From the NCBI GenBank assembly GCA_023653785.1, contig JAMKCH010044133.1, positions 1 through 64,000 of the forward strand: a DNA stretch of 64,000 bases, given 5' to 3'. Both the position numbers and the translations under genes were made by a program. This DNA comes from Ophioderma brevispina (taxonomy: Eukaryota; Echinodermata; Ophiuroidea; Amphilepidida; Ophiodermatidae). Shown here piece after piece: positions 38,215 to 51,299 of the stretch (the stretch's first letter is position 1; each line of letters begins with the position of its first letter). The notes under the pieces are model-generated. The model was not told where the DNA came from. It worked only from the letters and a program-made list of their open reading frames with translations, and searched no databases.

Positions 38215-38650
38215 AACTAAAAATGAAAGGAGCCCTGAGCTTAGTTTGACCTAAAATTATTTTGACTTCTTTGGTCATTATAATTTTAAACTTTCTATAG
38301 GCTGGGAACCCACGGTCAAAAAGTCGCTCAGAAAAAGTTGGACCTGGCTCAGAAAGATATCAAAATTTTGACCGCAGATATGGTTAGTATATATCTTTGG
38401 ATACCCAAAAGTGGCTGTGGTAAAATTATCTTTTCTTGTCCGATGATGTGGTGGTTCTATAACGTGAAGCGTCTAAAAGCTGAAATGAAAAAGTAGCTAA
38501 GAAAACGGTTATTAGGGTAGGGGTATCATATAACATATAATCGGAGTTATATGTACAGAAGCGATTAAACGTTTGCCAATCAGAATAATAATGATTAGGT
38601 CCTATCTTGGCAAAAAAAATGCAAAATAAAATTTTAAAACAAAAAATTAG
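38215..38650. other. AT-rich intergenic DNA
   Basis: No gene or repeat that I can support. Confidence 0.45.
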
Positions 38651-38654
38651 GCGT

Positions 38655-39335
38655 AAGAAATTATCACAAATATCAAATAATCTCTACAAAATAGGGTGCT
38701 TATTCTTCACAAAATTTGAATTATTCAAGATTTATCTGCTTTACGTCGGGCGAATGGATTTTTTCTGTACAATTGTGTCTGTAATGTTCTGTTTATTTAT
38801 CCATCAAGCAATATATGTTTAATAGACTATTTTACTTGTTACCACGTGTGGGGTGGGGTGGGGGTGGGGTCTATTGAAATCCAATTAATATTATAACACA
38901 TTTAAGATTTTCATATTGTTTTTCCTTTTAGTACTTGTGTACCAAAAGTTTGTGACTACAAACGTTTTGTCTATGCTGGATTACTTCAGATTGCAATGAT
39001 TCGTAATAACTTTGAGATTAGTGGCAGCGGGATGGGGTATGGAGAAAATTAACCACGGTCAAGGATTGGCCCCAATCCACCACCCCAACAGGAATAGCAA
39101 CAAACGCGAAATAACTAATTAGGACAAATATCGAATGATCTCTACAAAATAGGGTGCTTATTTTATGCCGATTACTTCATATTGCAATGATTCGTAATAA
39201 TTTTTGAGATGCAGTGGCAGCGTGATGGGGTGTATGGAGAAAATAAACCCCGGTTCAAGGAATTTGTCCGTCCCAACCACCCACCTCACCCCCCCCCCCC
39301 AGGAAATAGCAACATACGCGAAATACTAGCTTGCT
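38655..39335. repeat. Imperfect direct duplication
   Basis: Words around ATCTCTACAAAATAGGGTGC occur at about 38680 and 39137. A longer block containing GATTACTTCA, TTGCAATGATTCGTAATAA, AGTGGCAGCG, GATGGGGT and GCGAAAT occurs at about 38979-39115 and again at about 39168-39325. A C-run (39291-39301) interrupts copy two. Confidence 0.7.
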
Positions 39336-39339
39336 ACAT

Positions 39340-39715
39340 TAATAAATAGCATGTAATCCGCACAACGATCCAATCTTCTAACTCAATTGCTAAGCAGATC
39401 TGCATATTTATGTGTTTTTAAACACACATTATGAGTTTCTGCATACACCATGTAGTTTTAGTACAAGTTAGCAACAGGGAGGAAAGAATGTTGAGTAACA
39501 ATGGTGATAGTCAGCCTTATAAGAAAATGATGTAACCTTGCGTAAAACATGCTTTGTTGCTACAGCAATGGTTAAAAAACCCAACCACGGGGCCCATGTT
39601 TAACCTGTGATATTTCCTGTAGTGAATTTTGAGGTTTGGCTGAATTTGTTCAGAATTCGAACATCTTTTCCTACATTTTCTCTCTCTTATAAGACCCACA
39701 TCGAGAAGATGACGA
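39340..39715. other. Intergenic DNA before the LINE fragment
   Basis: No gene is recognisable. Confidence 0.4.
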
Positions 39716-39744
39716 GTAAAGTATGTCACAAAATAACATCTTGA

Positions 39745-40510
39745 AACAACCGCATGGCACAAGATGGGGTTTGGCTCGCCCACATACTGTAAGATCGACG
39801 GCACTTGCCCTGTGCTACTTAGATGCAGAGTACATGCTTGCCCTGTATGGGAAAGATCAACCCATGCCAAGAAGCTTGATTCGTGTTAAATGCCTCCTGC
39901 CGGCTTATTACAGGAATCCTCCCGTCCCACATCAACGGAAAACTTAATACATCCTAGCAGGAATTTCTCCACCCGACATCCGTCCGCAAGCGAGCTCGAG
40001 CATGCAAGAGCGTAGCTGCCAATATTCATGTGAAGCACCCTATGACTGGAAAGATACCTGCTGCCAACTTCCTTAAATCCAAAGATACGTTATTCAACGC
40101 AAAGTTCCAACCTCTTGAAACAGTCTCTAAGGAGCTGAAGATAGTCGGCCTTGTGGAATGAAAGACATGCCATCAACCAACAACATTGGTATTGAACCTG
40201 GTTAGCATCCTCCCACCTGGAGCTAACTCCTCTTGGGCTGAATGGCGCTGCCTTAACAGATTGAGAACCAGAATTGGCCGATCTAAGGTTTCCTTGAGAA
40301 GTGGGTCTACCTGGAAGCAGATCAGGACACTACCTTGGTTGTGGAAACCGCACAGAGACAATGGAACATCTCCTGGCCTTCCCACTGCTGGAGCAACATG
40401 TCACAACTTCAGTGAACAGCCAGACATGTACCCATCTCTGGGCGGATCATTGAGAAAGCACAGCGTGTGGACGATAAGAAGAAGAATCGATGCTAGACAG
40501 TTAGGGTAAG
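39745..40510 (+). pseudogene. Truncated Jockey/CR1-type LINE, 3' end of the reverse transcriptase ORF
   Basis: Reading the plus strand across several frameshifts gives the C-terminal region of a non-LTR retrotransposon polyprotein. The STALALCYLDAEY segment (about 39798) belongs to the thumb, which usually reads ALALVYSAAEY. Next come SPPDIRP-like residues (about 39974) and NIHVKHPMTGKIPAANF (about 40020). WRCLNRLRTRIGRSKVSL (about 40240) is followed by a CGK.TETMEHLL zinc-ribbon-like tail (about 40335-40380). Everything upstream (ORF1, endonuclease, catalytic fingers and palm) is missing, which is typical 5' truncation. The copy is not functional. Confidence 0.8.
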
Positions 40511-41150
40511 AGGGGTATATAATATGGCCCCATGGCATGTATGGACCCTTATAGCTTTTTAACTAATGAATGGTAGGAGTGTCCTTTCTATTGTTACGTG
40601 AAATCCATCATTCAACAAACTCATACTTCATTGTTTTTCATGCTATAAAACGACGGTAGTGTCCGGAAAATCAAGAAATATTTCAATTTAAACATTTCCA
40701 TTTCTCTTGATCTCGGTCTGGAAGGTTTTGTTACCATTGCAAACAAAAAAGGGAGCATATGTCACTGACATTACCCGTGTAGACTACATTTATCAAATTC
40801 CTACTTACATCTCATTCCAAACGGCTCCGGCTGGATGGATACTTTGTGTTCGCTTGATGCTGGGATTGGACACCCTATATTCCTGTGTAGAACTTGGATG
40901 GGGCAATATACGGACCAGGTGTCGAAAGCAACTCGTTATGACCTTTTAAACTTGCCATTACACGTGGATCTGTGAGGTCTACATTACCCCCCCTCGATGG
41001 CAAATAACGAGGTGGGTCCATAGTGCCCTACTCATGGGTAATATGGACACTTCTGAAAAACAATTTTTCGAAAGCAAAGCTTTCAATTGGAATGGGATTG
41101 CCATAGCAATGAGCGACTTGGCGAGTTTTTAATCACTTGTTCTCGTAAAT
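40511..41150. other. Spacer between two convergent LINE ends
   Basis: About 640 bases without a recognisable gene. Untranslated 3' tails of both LINEs may lie here, but I could not delimit them. Confidence 0.4.
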
Positions 41151-43340
41151 GAATCACTTCTCTTGCGTATGGAGGCAGCAGCTAAATGTTGTTGATTTGT
41201 GGAGCCAGCTCACGTTTGATTGGTGGGGTTTTGAAAGGTCTATATCCACCGGTGGACGAAATTTATCTAGGGCACTCATTGAGAAATGTGATCTGCAGTC
41301 TGTGATGTGGAGAACCACAATGACAGACTGGAGATGGTCCGCAGCCCCCTCGGTGCATATTGCTCTTGAAACGACCACTCCTGTGTGAATCCTGTTCAAG
41401 GTGACACATTCCTTGCTTGGAAGATTGCTACCAGGACGGGGTTCTGTCATAGGTGTGAGAGTGAATTGTCTGGTCTTGGGGTATCTAGGCCAGGTAGTGT
41501 TTGATGTCTTTAAGACTTTGACTGGGGACTGGGAGTGTTATCGGCGGTCGCCGAAAGCGTAGTCCTCTTTTCTGCCGACTGGTGTGATTCTTTGCAGTAT
41601 TATGTAGCAGGTGCTTATTGTCCAACAGAAGCCATGTTCCCCTTTTATGTGTGTGATGTTCTCTCCGAAGACGCAGTTGCCATGCCTGAAAGCACTGGTA
41701 GAAACTCAATGGAGTGGACAAGGCAGCCAGTAATGGTGTCTGCATGGTCTCGTTGAAACTGTGTCCACTTTTTTGTATGAGAGCCATTGCACCATGTTGG
41801 GCTGCATATTCAGCAGCGCTGTAGACTAGAGCCAGTGCGGTGGTGCATAGAGTGGAGGACTCCTTCCATGAAGATCCAGCAAGGCGGCACCGAGGTTGTT
41901 TTTCGAAGATACCTTTGTACATACTTACTCGAGCAGCTGGCCGATAAGTAAGCTGATGATCAAGCTTCCCTCCCATATAAGTTGGTGTAGGATTGTATGG
42001 TAGAGGCGCTCCCTTGAGGTTGAATTTGGAGCTGGCGATGAGCCCCTTTGGTGTTGCAAATGAAAAGTCAGTAGCGTGGTCTTAGCTTCACTCAGCTTGA
42101 GTCTCCAGGTCTTGAGATATGCTGAGATATGCCTATCTGCAGTTAAGTGTACTTTCTACTCAGTCCAGTTTCTGTCCAAGTGAAGAGGGCAATTAAGCCA
42201 GAGGTAGCCATATTGTCTAGATGTTGTTGTTTGAGGTAAGTCTCTGATATAGAAGTTAATCCTGCTTTGGATCCAATACTGATCCTTGTGGGAACTCATT
42301 TTTCCTCAGCGAATGTCAGTCGACTCTCTGCCCTCACTGGTCTTAAGAACATGCCTACGGTTTGAAAGCATGTTCATAATATGATTGTACAATGGGACGA
42401 TCCGGAATGGTCCTGCAAAGCTTGAGTGTCAAGCACTGGTGCCACACGGTGTCATATACTGCAATTAAGGTCCACCAAGATGACGCCTCCTTACGACGCT
42501 TTTCAAAGCCTCTCCCCTCAATATCATTTGTGAGTTTTACCATCTGTGCAGTGCTCTGGCCACGGCGAAATCCGGCTTGTTCGGCAGATGGGATTCGATA
42601 ACTGGCTACAGACGAGCCAGGATCAAGGATTTTGAAGGAACACACAGTAGTGACATTGGGCGGTAATTCTTAGGGTTGTCAACAGCGTGTTTGGTTTGGG
42701 GAGTGAAATGATGGTAGCCCTCCTCCAGATCGGGTTAAGGCTGGTTGGTAAGGCAACACTGTTACATGTAGAACTCCTAAGCCATTCAAACATTGTGGGC
42801 CAGCATGCATCAGGACCTCCGCTTGTATATTATCAGGCCCTGGCTTTCCACCTTTAGTTGGCCCCCTTTTGGGGGGGGAAAAAAAATAGCAAGGTAAGCT
42901 CAATCTAGTGAGAAGGGTGTTTGAAAGCGACCCGTAATCCCACACGATGGGCTCGAACCGAAGATTGGTGAGTCTCCTTATTTTCAACCGAGCGAGTGCG
43001 ATCCGTACCCATACCTTGAAACGACCATATTTGCGCGGAGTGCCTCAGCATTGAGTTGCAAAACAATTCGATGTTTTGGAAACTCTGGCGGGAGCGGTTG
43101 TTTATGGTGCTTCTAGTCCTTCCTGCTAGATGGTGAATCCTCCACCATGGGCCCGTCTCCCTCACCAGGGCTCATGAACGTTTCCTATCCATATTTTGTC
43201 AGATCTGAAGCCTTAGATGTCGCTCTTTTCTTCTTCCCCCGGGTTCTGAATTAAAGAATTCATTGTAAAGTGTATCACATTCCTCATCCCAGGATGGAAT
43301 TTAACTGCGACGACAGCCACATGAGATGGTCTTCTTTGCT
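41150..43340 (-). pseudogene. Jockey/CR1-type LINE fragment with most of the reverse transcriptase domain
   Basis: On the minus strand the order from right to left is as follows. The linker before the RT reads MRNVIHFTMNSLIQNPGEEE (about 43250-43300). The first RT block reads GPDNIQAEVLMHAGPQCL (about 42785-42840). The RT core reads EQAGFRRGQSTAQMVKLT and AVYDTVWHQCLTLKL (42355-42600). The thumb reads LALVYSAAEYAAQHG (about 41800-41850), and the C-terminal tail reads VTLNRIHTGV and ends near 41154. Several frameshifts break it. The FADD-type catalytic centre was not found intact. It belongs to a different subfamily from the plus-strand copy at 39745-40510. Confidence 0.85.
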
Positions 43341-45750
43341 ATTATTAAAAAGTTTACATAATGCGGTGTAGGAAATTTCCAGATTGGGGGAGTGGTTGTC
43401 GGGGGGAAAGGTTGAAGCACTTCTGAATCCACCAGATGGAATATGTCAATATTGGTCAAGCAACTCTCACCGGGATCGTAGCCAGAGTTTTAAAGGTGAT
43501 TTTGCGAATTGGGGTTAAATTTAATGGGGCAAATTTTTAAAAAATGGGTGCAGAGTTTTTTCGGGCCCTTTTCAATGAGTCAGGAGTAATTTTCATTCAG
43601 AGTCTTTTAAAACCATTTTTGTTGGGGGCAATTTTTTGCCTTTTTATTTCGGGGGACGGTACTCGCCCACCTCCTGACTGCTATAGGTGCATAGACCGGT
43701 ACTTCTCTTCCTTCTCTGCACATATTGAGCCTAATCGGACAAATATTTTCCGGGTTGTGTCTGTAAATGCCGAAATTCGTGTAACCCGCAATGCATAACC
43801 TTAAAATTGAAAACTTCAAAAGACTCTCTAAGCAAGTAGGTGGGAACTTTAGGAGGGGGCATTATTTAGGCCAGGGGGAATGGAGGCTTTGAGCGAGGGG
43901 AATATGAAAGAAAATTGTAAGCAAGAGGTGCGATATGGAAGTCTTTAAACTCAAGTGAAAGGGAACATGATCTTTTTAATGGAAAAATCTCATAATTCAG
44001 GCGGATTCCAACAGTTTTGAACGGAAGCGAAGGGGTGACGCGAATTTCTTGACGAAAAAAGTTGAAATCCCCTCCATTCCTCCCCTGTCTTAATAATGAC
44101 CGCTCCCATTATAAAAATATACAACATGGGACCTAACTCAACAATAGTATGCTAAAAACTAACACAATAACGAAATCATCATCCACGGTCCACCTTCAGA
44201 TGGTAAGGAAAGATAGAATGTCAAACATGTTTGTGTACGATATTGGTAATCAGTATAAAGTCAGTACGGAAAAGAACGTGTTTGGACCTTTGACTCCTCT
44301 TGTTTAGAAATGTTAAAGTAAATAAATAACAAAAAAGTTATAAAATAAGTGTTGTACTGGTATATGAGCAACTTAATATTACCACTTTGTCCGCCATTCT
44401 TAAGATACATAAGCAATAATCCTGAATTTGTTACCTCAACCCTTAAAATTGACACAATATTCCATGTGCACTGACCCTTTATATCTAAAACAGGCCAGTA
44501 CGCAACTGGCCAAGAATTCAGATTTAACAACAGCACTTTTCATTATCCCCAACATGCGTATTAAATTGAATCTGAACTCAAAATCGTATATCTTTCCCGA
44601 ATCCAGGTCATCCAAATTTTGAGGCCGTGGGTCCCAGCCAATAAGTAGAGCACTTCCGTCTCGAAAGATATGGTAAAAAGTGTGATACGAGTGTCCTCCT
44701 CCTTTTAAACACATTTATGGATTAAAATACTGTGTCGCATAAAATCTGTGATGTTCCCAGAATGGGCATGAATAACGGAATTCTATTCTTGACAATATAA
44801 AAATTATAATTCATTTGGATTTATCAGAGGAATAGTTTTTGGAACAAGCTGCATACAGCGTTATCTAAAGAAGTGAATGCCGTTTGAAGTACTTTGAAGA
44901 TACCCATGGCACTTTGAAAATATGCGCCCTCAAGATTTTCAAAATCGATATTTGGCATGGTTGTAAAGGCTTTATATACAAAAACCCTCACCCGAAATGA
45001 TAAGACCAAATCAGCTTCCTTATGGGTACACAGAACGATTTTATAATTTAACGCCGCCGGCGACGTTTAATTCAGCAGACGACGAAATGGCGTTTACACA
45101 AGAACACGCACGCCGCGCCGTATACATGTTTACCATCCGCTATGCTAGTTCGAGGTTACTCAACTGGGCACTCCATAAGGCTTCGCCCCGGCCCCGGGCT
45201 ATGACTTGTCAAGCTAACGCTATGCATACTGTTTGACCGGTCTATAACCTTTGTGGTTTTAATATCAGTCAGTACGAGTCCAAAAATATTCATGTAATAT
45301 ACACATTTGTTGATTAAAGTTATGGAAAACTTAAAAGTTGGACTACAAATGACCTGGATGTCTTTATCCTCATATCAATGTCCCTATCTGTTTTGGGGTA
45401 TGTTATTTTTATTGTAAAATATATCTCTGTTCTTTCAATGGCCTATACTATCATTTGAGAGTCAATTGAGAAATTTCATATTTTGTGAAAATGTGCCAGT
45501 GCCGCTTTAATGAATTATTTCGTAGATGAAAATGGGTAGCAAGATAAACACATGTCACCGTTTCTTAACATTAGATGAGCTTTAAGATAAGAAAAACATG
45601 ACAAATGCGCATGGAACTGTTCATTAGAGTGATTACACCCTTCCCCCACTGCTTTGCTTTCTAATATTTCCCCAGGGCCCGCACTCGGGACAGAGGCACT
45701 TTGTTAAAAACTAAAGTACTCATGGGTATTTGTTTGATATGCTCTTAAGC
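43341..45750. other. Intergenic DNA, no supported gene
   Basis: A CpG-rich patch at about 45045-45200 is followed on the minus strand by a TATATAAA word (about 44972-44980). A 44-codon frame that begins MPNIDFENLEGAY lies just beyond it. TATA and start codon are too close for a normal transcript leader and no homology is visible, so I do not call a gene. Confidence 0.4.
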
Positions 45751-46120
45751 GGACAAGTTAGCTCAATCAGGTATAAGCGCTCGACTCCAGTGTATGCTCA
45801 TCCATGCTATAGGCGTGTGCGTTCGAGCCCTGTGAGAATTCAGCTATCTTGTAATTTCCCTGGACAAGAAATTAACCCCTTGGTTTTCCCGATTTACCCA
45901 TCATGCGATATTTGGGAAGCTGGGCCCGGCTGCGATGGTTATCTCGATGTATGTTTGCTGATAAGGGAAAGCGCTGATCCCGATCTGCTGCATCCCATGA
46001 CATGATGCTAAATGGTTTTATGGTTATGGTTGGGCCACGTGATCAGCGGCCATTTGGTTGAAGCGCTTAGAGGCCAATAGCATAGGCGCTATATAAATCT
46101 CTGCTATTATTATTATTATT
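45751..46120 (+). mobile_element. tRNA-derived SINE (second copy) with ATT tail
   Basis: A tRNA-like head has a box-A-like TTAGCTCAATCAGG (about 45758) and a box-B-like CGTTCGAGCCC (about 45829). The body ends in AAGCGCTTAGAGGCC and GGCGCTATATAAAT, and the element closes with an (ATT)n tail at 46104-46120. The GCGCTATATAAAT-(ATT)n ending is a widespread SINE 3' terminus in marine invertebrates. The head is longer than a standard tRNA between the two boxes, which may reflect insertions. Confidence 0.75.
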
Positions 46121-48388
46121 CTTAAAGCCAAATAAATAAGCTTGCTTTATCGTTTATTTCATTGCAATCAATATGTAAATAAAGATAATCTTCGTCAAAA
46201 TGAGAGAGTGCAAAATCCGATTGGTCCGATTTGTATTGTTTACATTTATAAGATCATTGACAATCCCTTTTGAACTTCATTATGGTCAAGAAAGTGGCGA
46301 ACATTATCTTTATCATCAGCGATACTTTGGTGAGTTTTTCATAACTTAATTCAGTCATCCCACTTCAATTAGCATGCATGCGTAGCGTAGCCTTATCAAA
46401 TATCTCAAATTAGACAGAATGCTAGAAGCAAACCAAACAAACGATCAGACGCTTCCGTATTGATTCCCAAGGAAACCTTCGATTCTAGACAGAATAAAAC
46501 AACAAAAAAATGCAAACAACAAAAAAGAAGAACGACAACCGTCTCAAGGATAATATGCCACATGGAATTGTGAGCACACAGCAGCCGACCCATCCCGCCA
46601 TTTGACCTGCCATTGTTCAAATAGAGTCCTCTTCAACAGACTTTCGTAGGCGTCTGTGAAAATTTGATATCCGGGTTTAATATAAGGATTTAAAACCAAA
46701 ATCACGTGTGACCGGTAAGAAGTTTTTCTGTATAACGGTTTCAAGGGGTATAAAAGGAACCATTTTTGACAAAAAAACTCCTACAACAAAACGGTCTTCG
46801 ATTTGTCTTGGGAAATTCGAACTAAATGTCCGTGTTTTCAAATGGCAGTAGTGCGTGAACTGAGTAAATCATTGCACAGCGGGATGTTGTTTGCTGCTGT
46901 GAGTGAAGCATGTGGAATTGGAAAATAACGACGAAGGCCCAACATGACCCCAATGGACAGAGAATTGTAAGAAACTCAATCAAAACATCTCTCTTGTTTT
47001 TATAGAAGACCACTGTGGTAGATCCAAAGATGGGTGCTTGACGCATAACCCCGCCACCCGCGCGCAGTGGCTGTAAACCGACTACACTAACCGGGGGATC
47101 CGTCTGCTACTAATTCCAGTCCAGGGTAATGGTATTTGAGCCGGCCTGACTATGTTTGTCATTTTGTCAACTTATGGACCGCTCGTTTTCAAATTCATGC
47201 GGGGACAATTTGAATATTAATTATTAAAGACATATACAGATGTTGAATCTTAAAAAGGAATTTTATTATGGGACTACCGGCCAATTTTGTGGAAAAAATC
47301 AAGATTTGAATGACGTCACGGCCTTTGATTGGGTTTCTTATTTTTGCTTCGGGGGACCCATTCAGGTAAATGACGTACGTATCCCTACATTGGAAAAAAC
47401 AACCGATATCGTCATCGTACTTCGGTTTTGAATCCGTAGGAGAAAGGAAAAGGTTTTTGTACTGTTTAGACATATAACAACAACACGGTTCTTTTTGGAA
47501 AAAAATAATAGCACTTTGGCAGCAGGTCATGTAAGACCTTGATTTAACATAGTCGATTTTATATATATATCGTGGCGCGTTCGCCCCCTAAGAGCAAACT
47601 GATATCTGAGACCACCGTGACCTGGTACCTGATACTTGACACCAAACTATTCATCTCGTTACCCGTGTCTAACTACAATACGGCAAAACAACAAGCATTC
47701 TGTATCTCTGTTGTAACAGCGTAATCGAGCAAGATATGAGACTATACATGGGGTTCTGGTACGAGAGGGTAATGACACGATCTGCTCGAATTTGGCATAG
47801 GGGATTTCCAAACGGTATATTGTGAACTGCTACAGCCATTTACTATGGGCATCTCGGGCCCAGTGTACATTAAAAACATCTCTTAAACCGTTGTTCAAAA
47901 GATCTTAATAATATCATGATAAATTAAGAAAAAATATGAAAGTTCACATCCATCATCGCTTCTGTTTAAATTAGCCTGTGCATAACTCAAAATTCCGAAA
48001 CTCCCCTGCAAGTAATCTCTACAAACTATACCCTTGAACATAACGCGCCATGGCTACAGATCTACGCGCTCTGTAGCCATGCGCACCGATTACCCTCTAA
48101 TATCAAAACAGCCCTATTATAATTATTATACACCCCAAACCATTGCACTCCTGGTTACGGAGTCTCGGAACTCTTCCTTCCACAAGATAACACGACAAGA
48201 TCTATTTGTTTTCCCTTTAAAATGGAAGAAGGTGTGCTCTGAAGGTCAAGTGTATGCATGTTGCGTCATGCATTTCAAATTCTTAAAGAAAATTCGGACC
48301 AGTTGATTTGCACTCGCATATTTGATGAAGCATCTTGATTTTTACGTATCCGATTGGAATGGAATAAATGGCAAATATCAGCTTATTT
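46121..48388. other. Intergenic DNA, no supported gene
   Basis: A short (TA)n run lies near 47562. Frames at 46405-47530 lack homology or convincing splice context. Confidence 0.45.
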
Positions 48389-48392
48389 GTGC

Positions 48393-49430
48393 TGTTATTG
48401 ATGTCTCGTAGACGTCTGAGGTCAGAAGTACCTATCAAACACACAATAAATGAGCCTTGGTTGCCAAGTGATCTAATTTATATAATAAAACAGTTTAATG
48501 ATCTTTAATGTCTGGTTCAAGAATTTGGGTTATGTCCAAAACAAGAATTACATAAATTACACACCATATTGAAGATTATAATTTACTTCAGTTGTGCTAG
48601 TGTCCTGTGTTTACAGCGTTGCAGTTCAATGACGATATTTTCTCACAGCGAAGACTCCCAAAACGACAGCGCACAAGTTCATACACACACCTCAGGTATT
48701 ATACATTCCCAATGATCTTCTCAGTGCTGAAGATAACTTTTTGTCCAGGCAGTTTCAATACTCAGGTTAATTAAGTCCCTCGACGATAATAAATCCACAG
48801 TTTTATCCTCCAAGTAACACCACGATTTCTATCTGTCCACAATTTGGAATCCTATTTTGATTTCCCCGCACTTTCTGCTTCAAAAGACGACAGTATAATA
48901 ATTACCAGCCCTCTGCTCACATGGAATAAAATATAATAAATCCTTGGCACTGTACAGGTCTGCTCCTGCAAGCATAGTAAAACTAGCTATCTTCTAGCTA
49001 CTTTTTACTACTAGTGGAGTGCTGCAGAGAGTCCTTTCCAGTGATGTATTTTTAACTACTCACAGATAGATTCCCCTTGTCCTAACAATAATCATTAACA
49101 TTCATTCTTATGCCTAACATGACCTTGGCACCATCAATCAGATTTCACAAATCTAAATTACATCACTACTTCATATATTAACGTTGTGGGGGAATTCCCT
49201 GATGTTACAATGTTTTTATGATCTCAAAGCATAAACAATTTCTAAGTTTAGCATCTTGGGGATTCCCACTTCCCTTATTGTGCAATCTAAACAGGTGCCC
49301 TAGCAAAACAAACTCTAGGGAATCCCCGTTTCTCTCTTTTATAGTAAACAGTATTTTTATTATTAAAAACTTAAAAAAAGAAAAAACCTAAAAAATTAAA
49401 TTTTTTAATCAATTTTACTTTTTTTAAATA
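48393..49430 (-). repeat. 3' LTR of the Gmr1-like element
   Basis: It aligns with 54898 onward. Shared words include GATGTCTCGT, GACGTCTGAGG, GATCTTTAATGTCTGGT, GTTGCAGTTCAATGACGATA, GAAGATAACTTTTTGTCCAG and CTAGCTATCTTCTAGCTACT. The plus-strand left edge starts TGTTAT at 48393. The right edge is uncertain: homology is clear to about 49350 and then runs into an A/T-rich, poorly matching stretch before the purine tract. Confidence 0.85.
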
Positions 49431-49447
49431 TGAATTCCCCTCCCCCT
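49431..49447 (-). promoter_or_regulatory. Probable polypurine tract
   Basis: On the minus strand the sequence AAAGGGGGAGGGGAATTC lies immediately before the 3' LTR. This is the expected position and composition of the plus-strand DNA priming site. Confidence 0.5.
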
Positions 49448-49634
49448 TTAAAAAGAAAATTTGAATGAATGAACATTTTTCCAAAATCTTGCTTTAGTAA
49501 CCTTTAACAATTTTGTTGTTAATTTACATACAGTTTACACAGTGCAAATGTTACCCTTTTTATTATAATTTTTCTTGCTGCTGCCTTCACAGTCTATATT
49601 ACATAAAGTTGTCATATCAAATTCTGAACAAAAT

Positions 49635-50160
49635 TTAGGCATCCTCTGGACATAGCATCTGCCAAGACATTTCCCTTTTTCCTTTGATATGTTGCTTATG
49701 TCCAGATGTGATTCTTGGTAGAGTGTAAAACTCCCGTGACAGTCGTCTGATATTCTGTTTTTTTATCCTGTGGATGAGTCAACGGATTGTGATCCGTGTA
49801 CAATAGAACTGGGTGCACTGTTGTACTCAAGTACAACACTTTCAAAATTTTGAATGACAATAGCAATGCAAGACATTCTTTCTCATTGTTAGTAGTTTTT
49901 CTGATGTGTTGTCAAACTTCTTAGAGTAATAACATACAGATGATCCTACAGGATGATCATTTTCATCTGCTTGCATGAAACTCACCACAGCCTACATCAC
50001 TGCATCAACTGCCACTTGAATTGTTTCTGAAGTCTGGCTGCAATCAAACTGCGCATTCATCAAAATAGCTTTGATTTTCCTCAAACGCCTCTTTGCATTG
50101 CTCTGACCAGACAAATTTTGCGTTTTTCTTACAGAAGGTTGGTCAGCGGCCACGCTAGTT
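49635..50160 (-). pseudogene. RNase H domain of the retrotransposon
   Basis: Seen across frameshifts on the minus strand are VAVDA (about 50000), CYYSKKFD (about 49920), LLYTDHNPLT (about 49775-49803) and LADAM near 49650. These are the standard blocks of the RNase H that degrades the RNA strand during reverse transcription. The domain follows the reverse transcriptase directly and ends just before the 3' LTR, so nothing else of the polyprotein lies downstream. Confidence 0.8.
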
Positions 50161-51050
50161 CTGATAAATTTGGACAGTATTGTTCCTGTAATACCCGACC
50201 ATACCTAAAAATCTCTGAGATCTCTTTGCGTTTGTGGTTGTGGTGAATTTCTCAATTGCTTTCACAACTTTTGCATTGATTGGCCTAAGTGGCCCTGTCC
50301 TAAGACAACATGGCCCTAAGTATGTGACATGTGCCATGGCAAAATTCACTTTTCACCCAGATTCACAGTCAAACCTGCTGGAGATAATTTCTCAAATAAC
50401 TGATGGAGCCGTCCCTCATGTGTTCTTCCCATGTTTTCACTGTAACACAAGGAGATCATCGACCTAGGCTTTCACAATTTTCTATGTCTGCAACTACCCT
50501 GTTCACTAATCTCTGAAATGGTGCGCAGAATTTTTGAGACCAAATGCCATTCTTTTTGTAATTAATAAAAAAAGAAAAATTAAAAAAAATCTGAAATTTC
50601 TTTGGCAACTGGTCAGCGGTGAGGGGAACTTGCCAATAACCCCTTCAACAAATCAAATTTGCTAACAAATTTGGGGGGCCATTTCCACCCTATCTATCAA
50701 TCATCAACCGTGTGATGGATATGAGTCGGTTTTGGAACAGAGGTTTACTTTTTTTTGAAAATCTGTGACAAACGAACATGAACCATCGAGGTTGGGAACC
50801 AGAACATGGGGAACTCCATGTCACCTATTGCTTTGCTCTAACATTCCATTGGTCTAACACGTAATTTCACCTCATTCCTGATATGTTGTAATTGATGGAT
50901 TCCTCTATATGGATGTTCTTTTACAGCTCGGATTCCCCCCTACTCAATGTCATGGGTTATGACATGCCCGTTCACTAGGTACATCAGGAACTATTTTTTC
51001 CCACTCATGAATTAACCTTATTCACCTTGTTGACTTTTTGGGAGGTGTAA
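50155..51050 (-). pseudogene. Reverse transcriptase domain of the retrotransposon
   Basis: In order on the minus strand I read a proline-rich entry block (HPYR, about 50900), a KGYWQVPL-like block (about 50620), MAFGLKNSA (about 50540), VDDLL (50448-50465, the catalytic aspartate pair), TYLG (about 50315) and RFLGMVGYYR (50180-50215). The last two blocks are diagnostic of Ty3/gypsy-type enzymes. Frameshifts and stop codons interrupt the frame, so this copy as written would not make an active enzyme. Its place after the integrase is the unusual point. Confidence 0.85.
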
Positions 51051-51299
51051 CCTAATTTCTTTCTTGTCTAAATTGGGGCAAGTATGTCAGATTTTGCAAT
51101 TTGACCCCATAAGAAAACTCCCCCCAACTCATTTTCTTTCCTGTGTTTTACAGTGCTGGTTTGTTCAAATTCTAACTCTGTGATGTCACCAGTTGTATCA
51201 CACATTCAACTCTAGTGACATTACTACACATGCAGGCTTTATGTCATCCTCTCTTTCATTATACTCTTTGGAGCATATTTTTAATTTTTTAGGTTTTTT

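Noticed and set aside
42940..42965. Box-B-like GGTTCGAGCCC on the minus strand
   Set aside because: It lies inside the LINE coding region and has no box A partner.
44824..44980. TATATAAA followed by a 44-codon minus-strand frame
   Set aside because: The start codon is too close to the TATA word for a normal leader, and there is no homology.
46281..46330. Possible first exon MVKKVANIIFIISDTL followed by GTGAGT
   Set aside because: It is a short frame with a plausible donor but no downstream exon, homology or promoter evidence.
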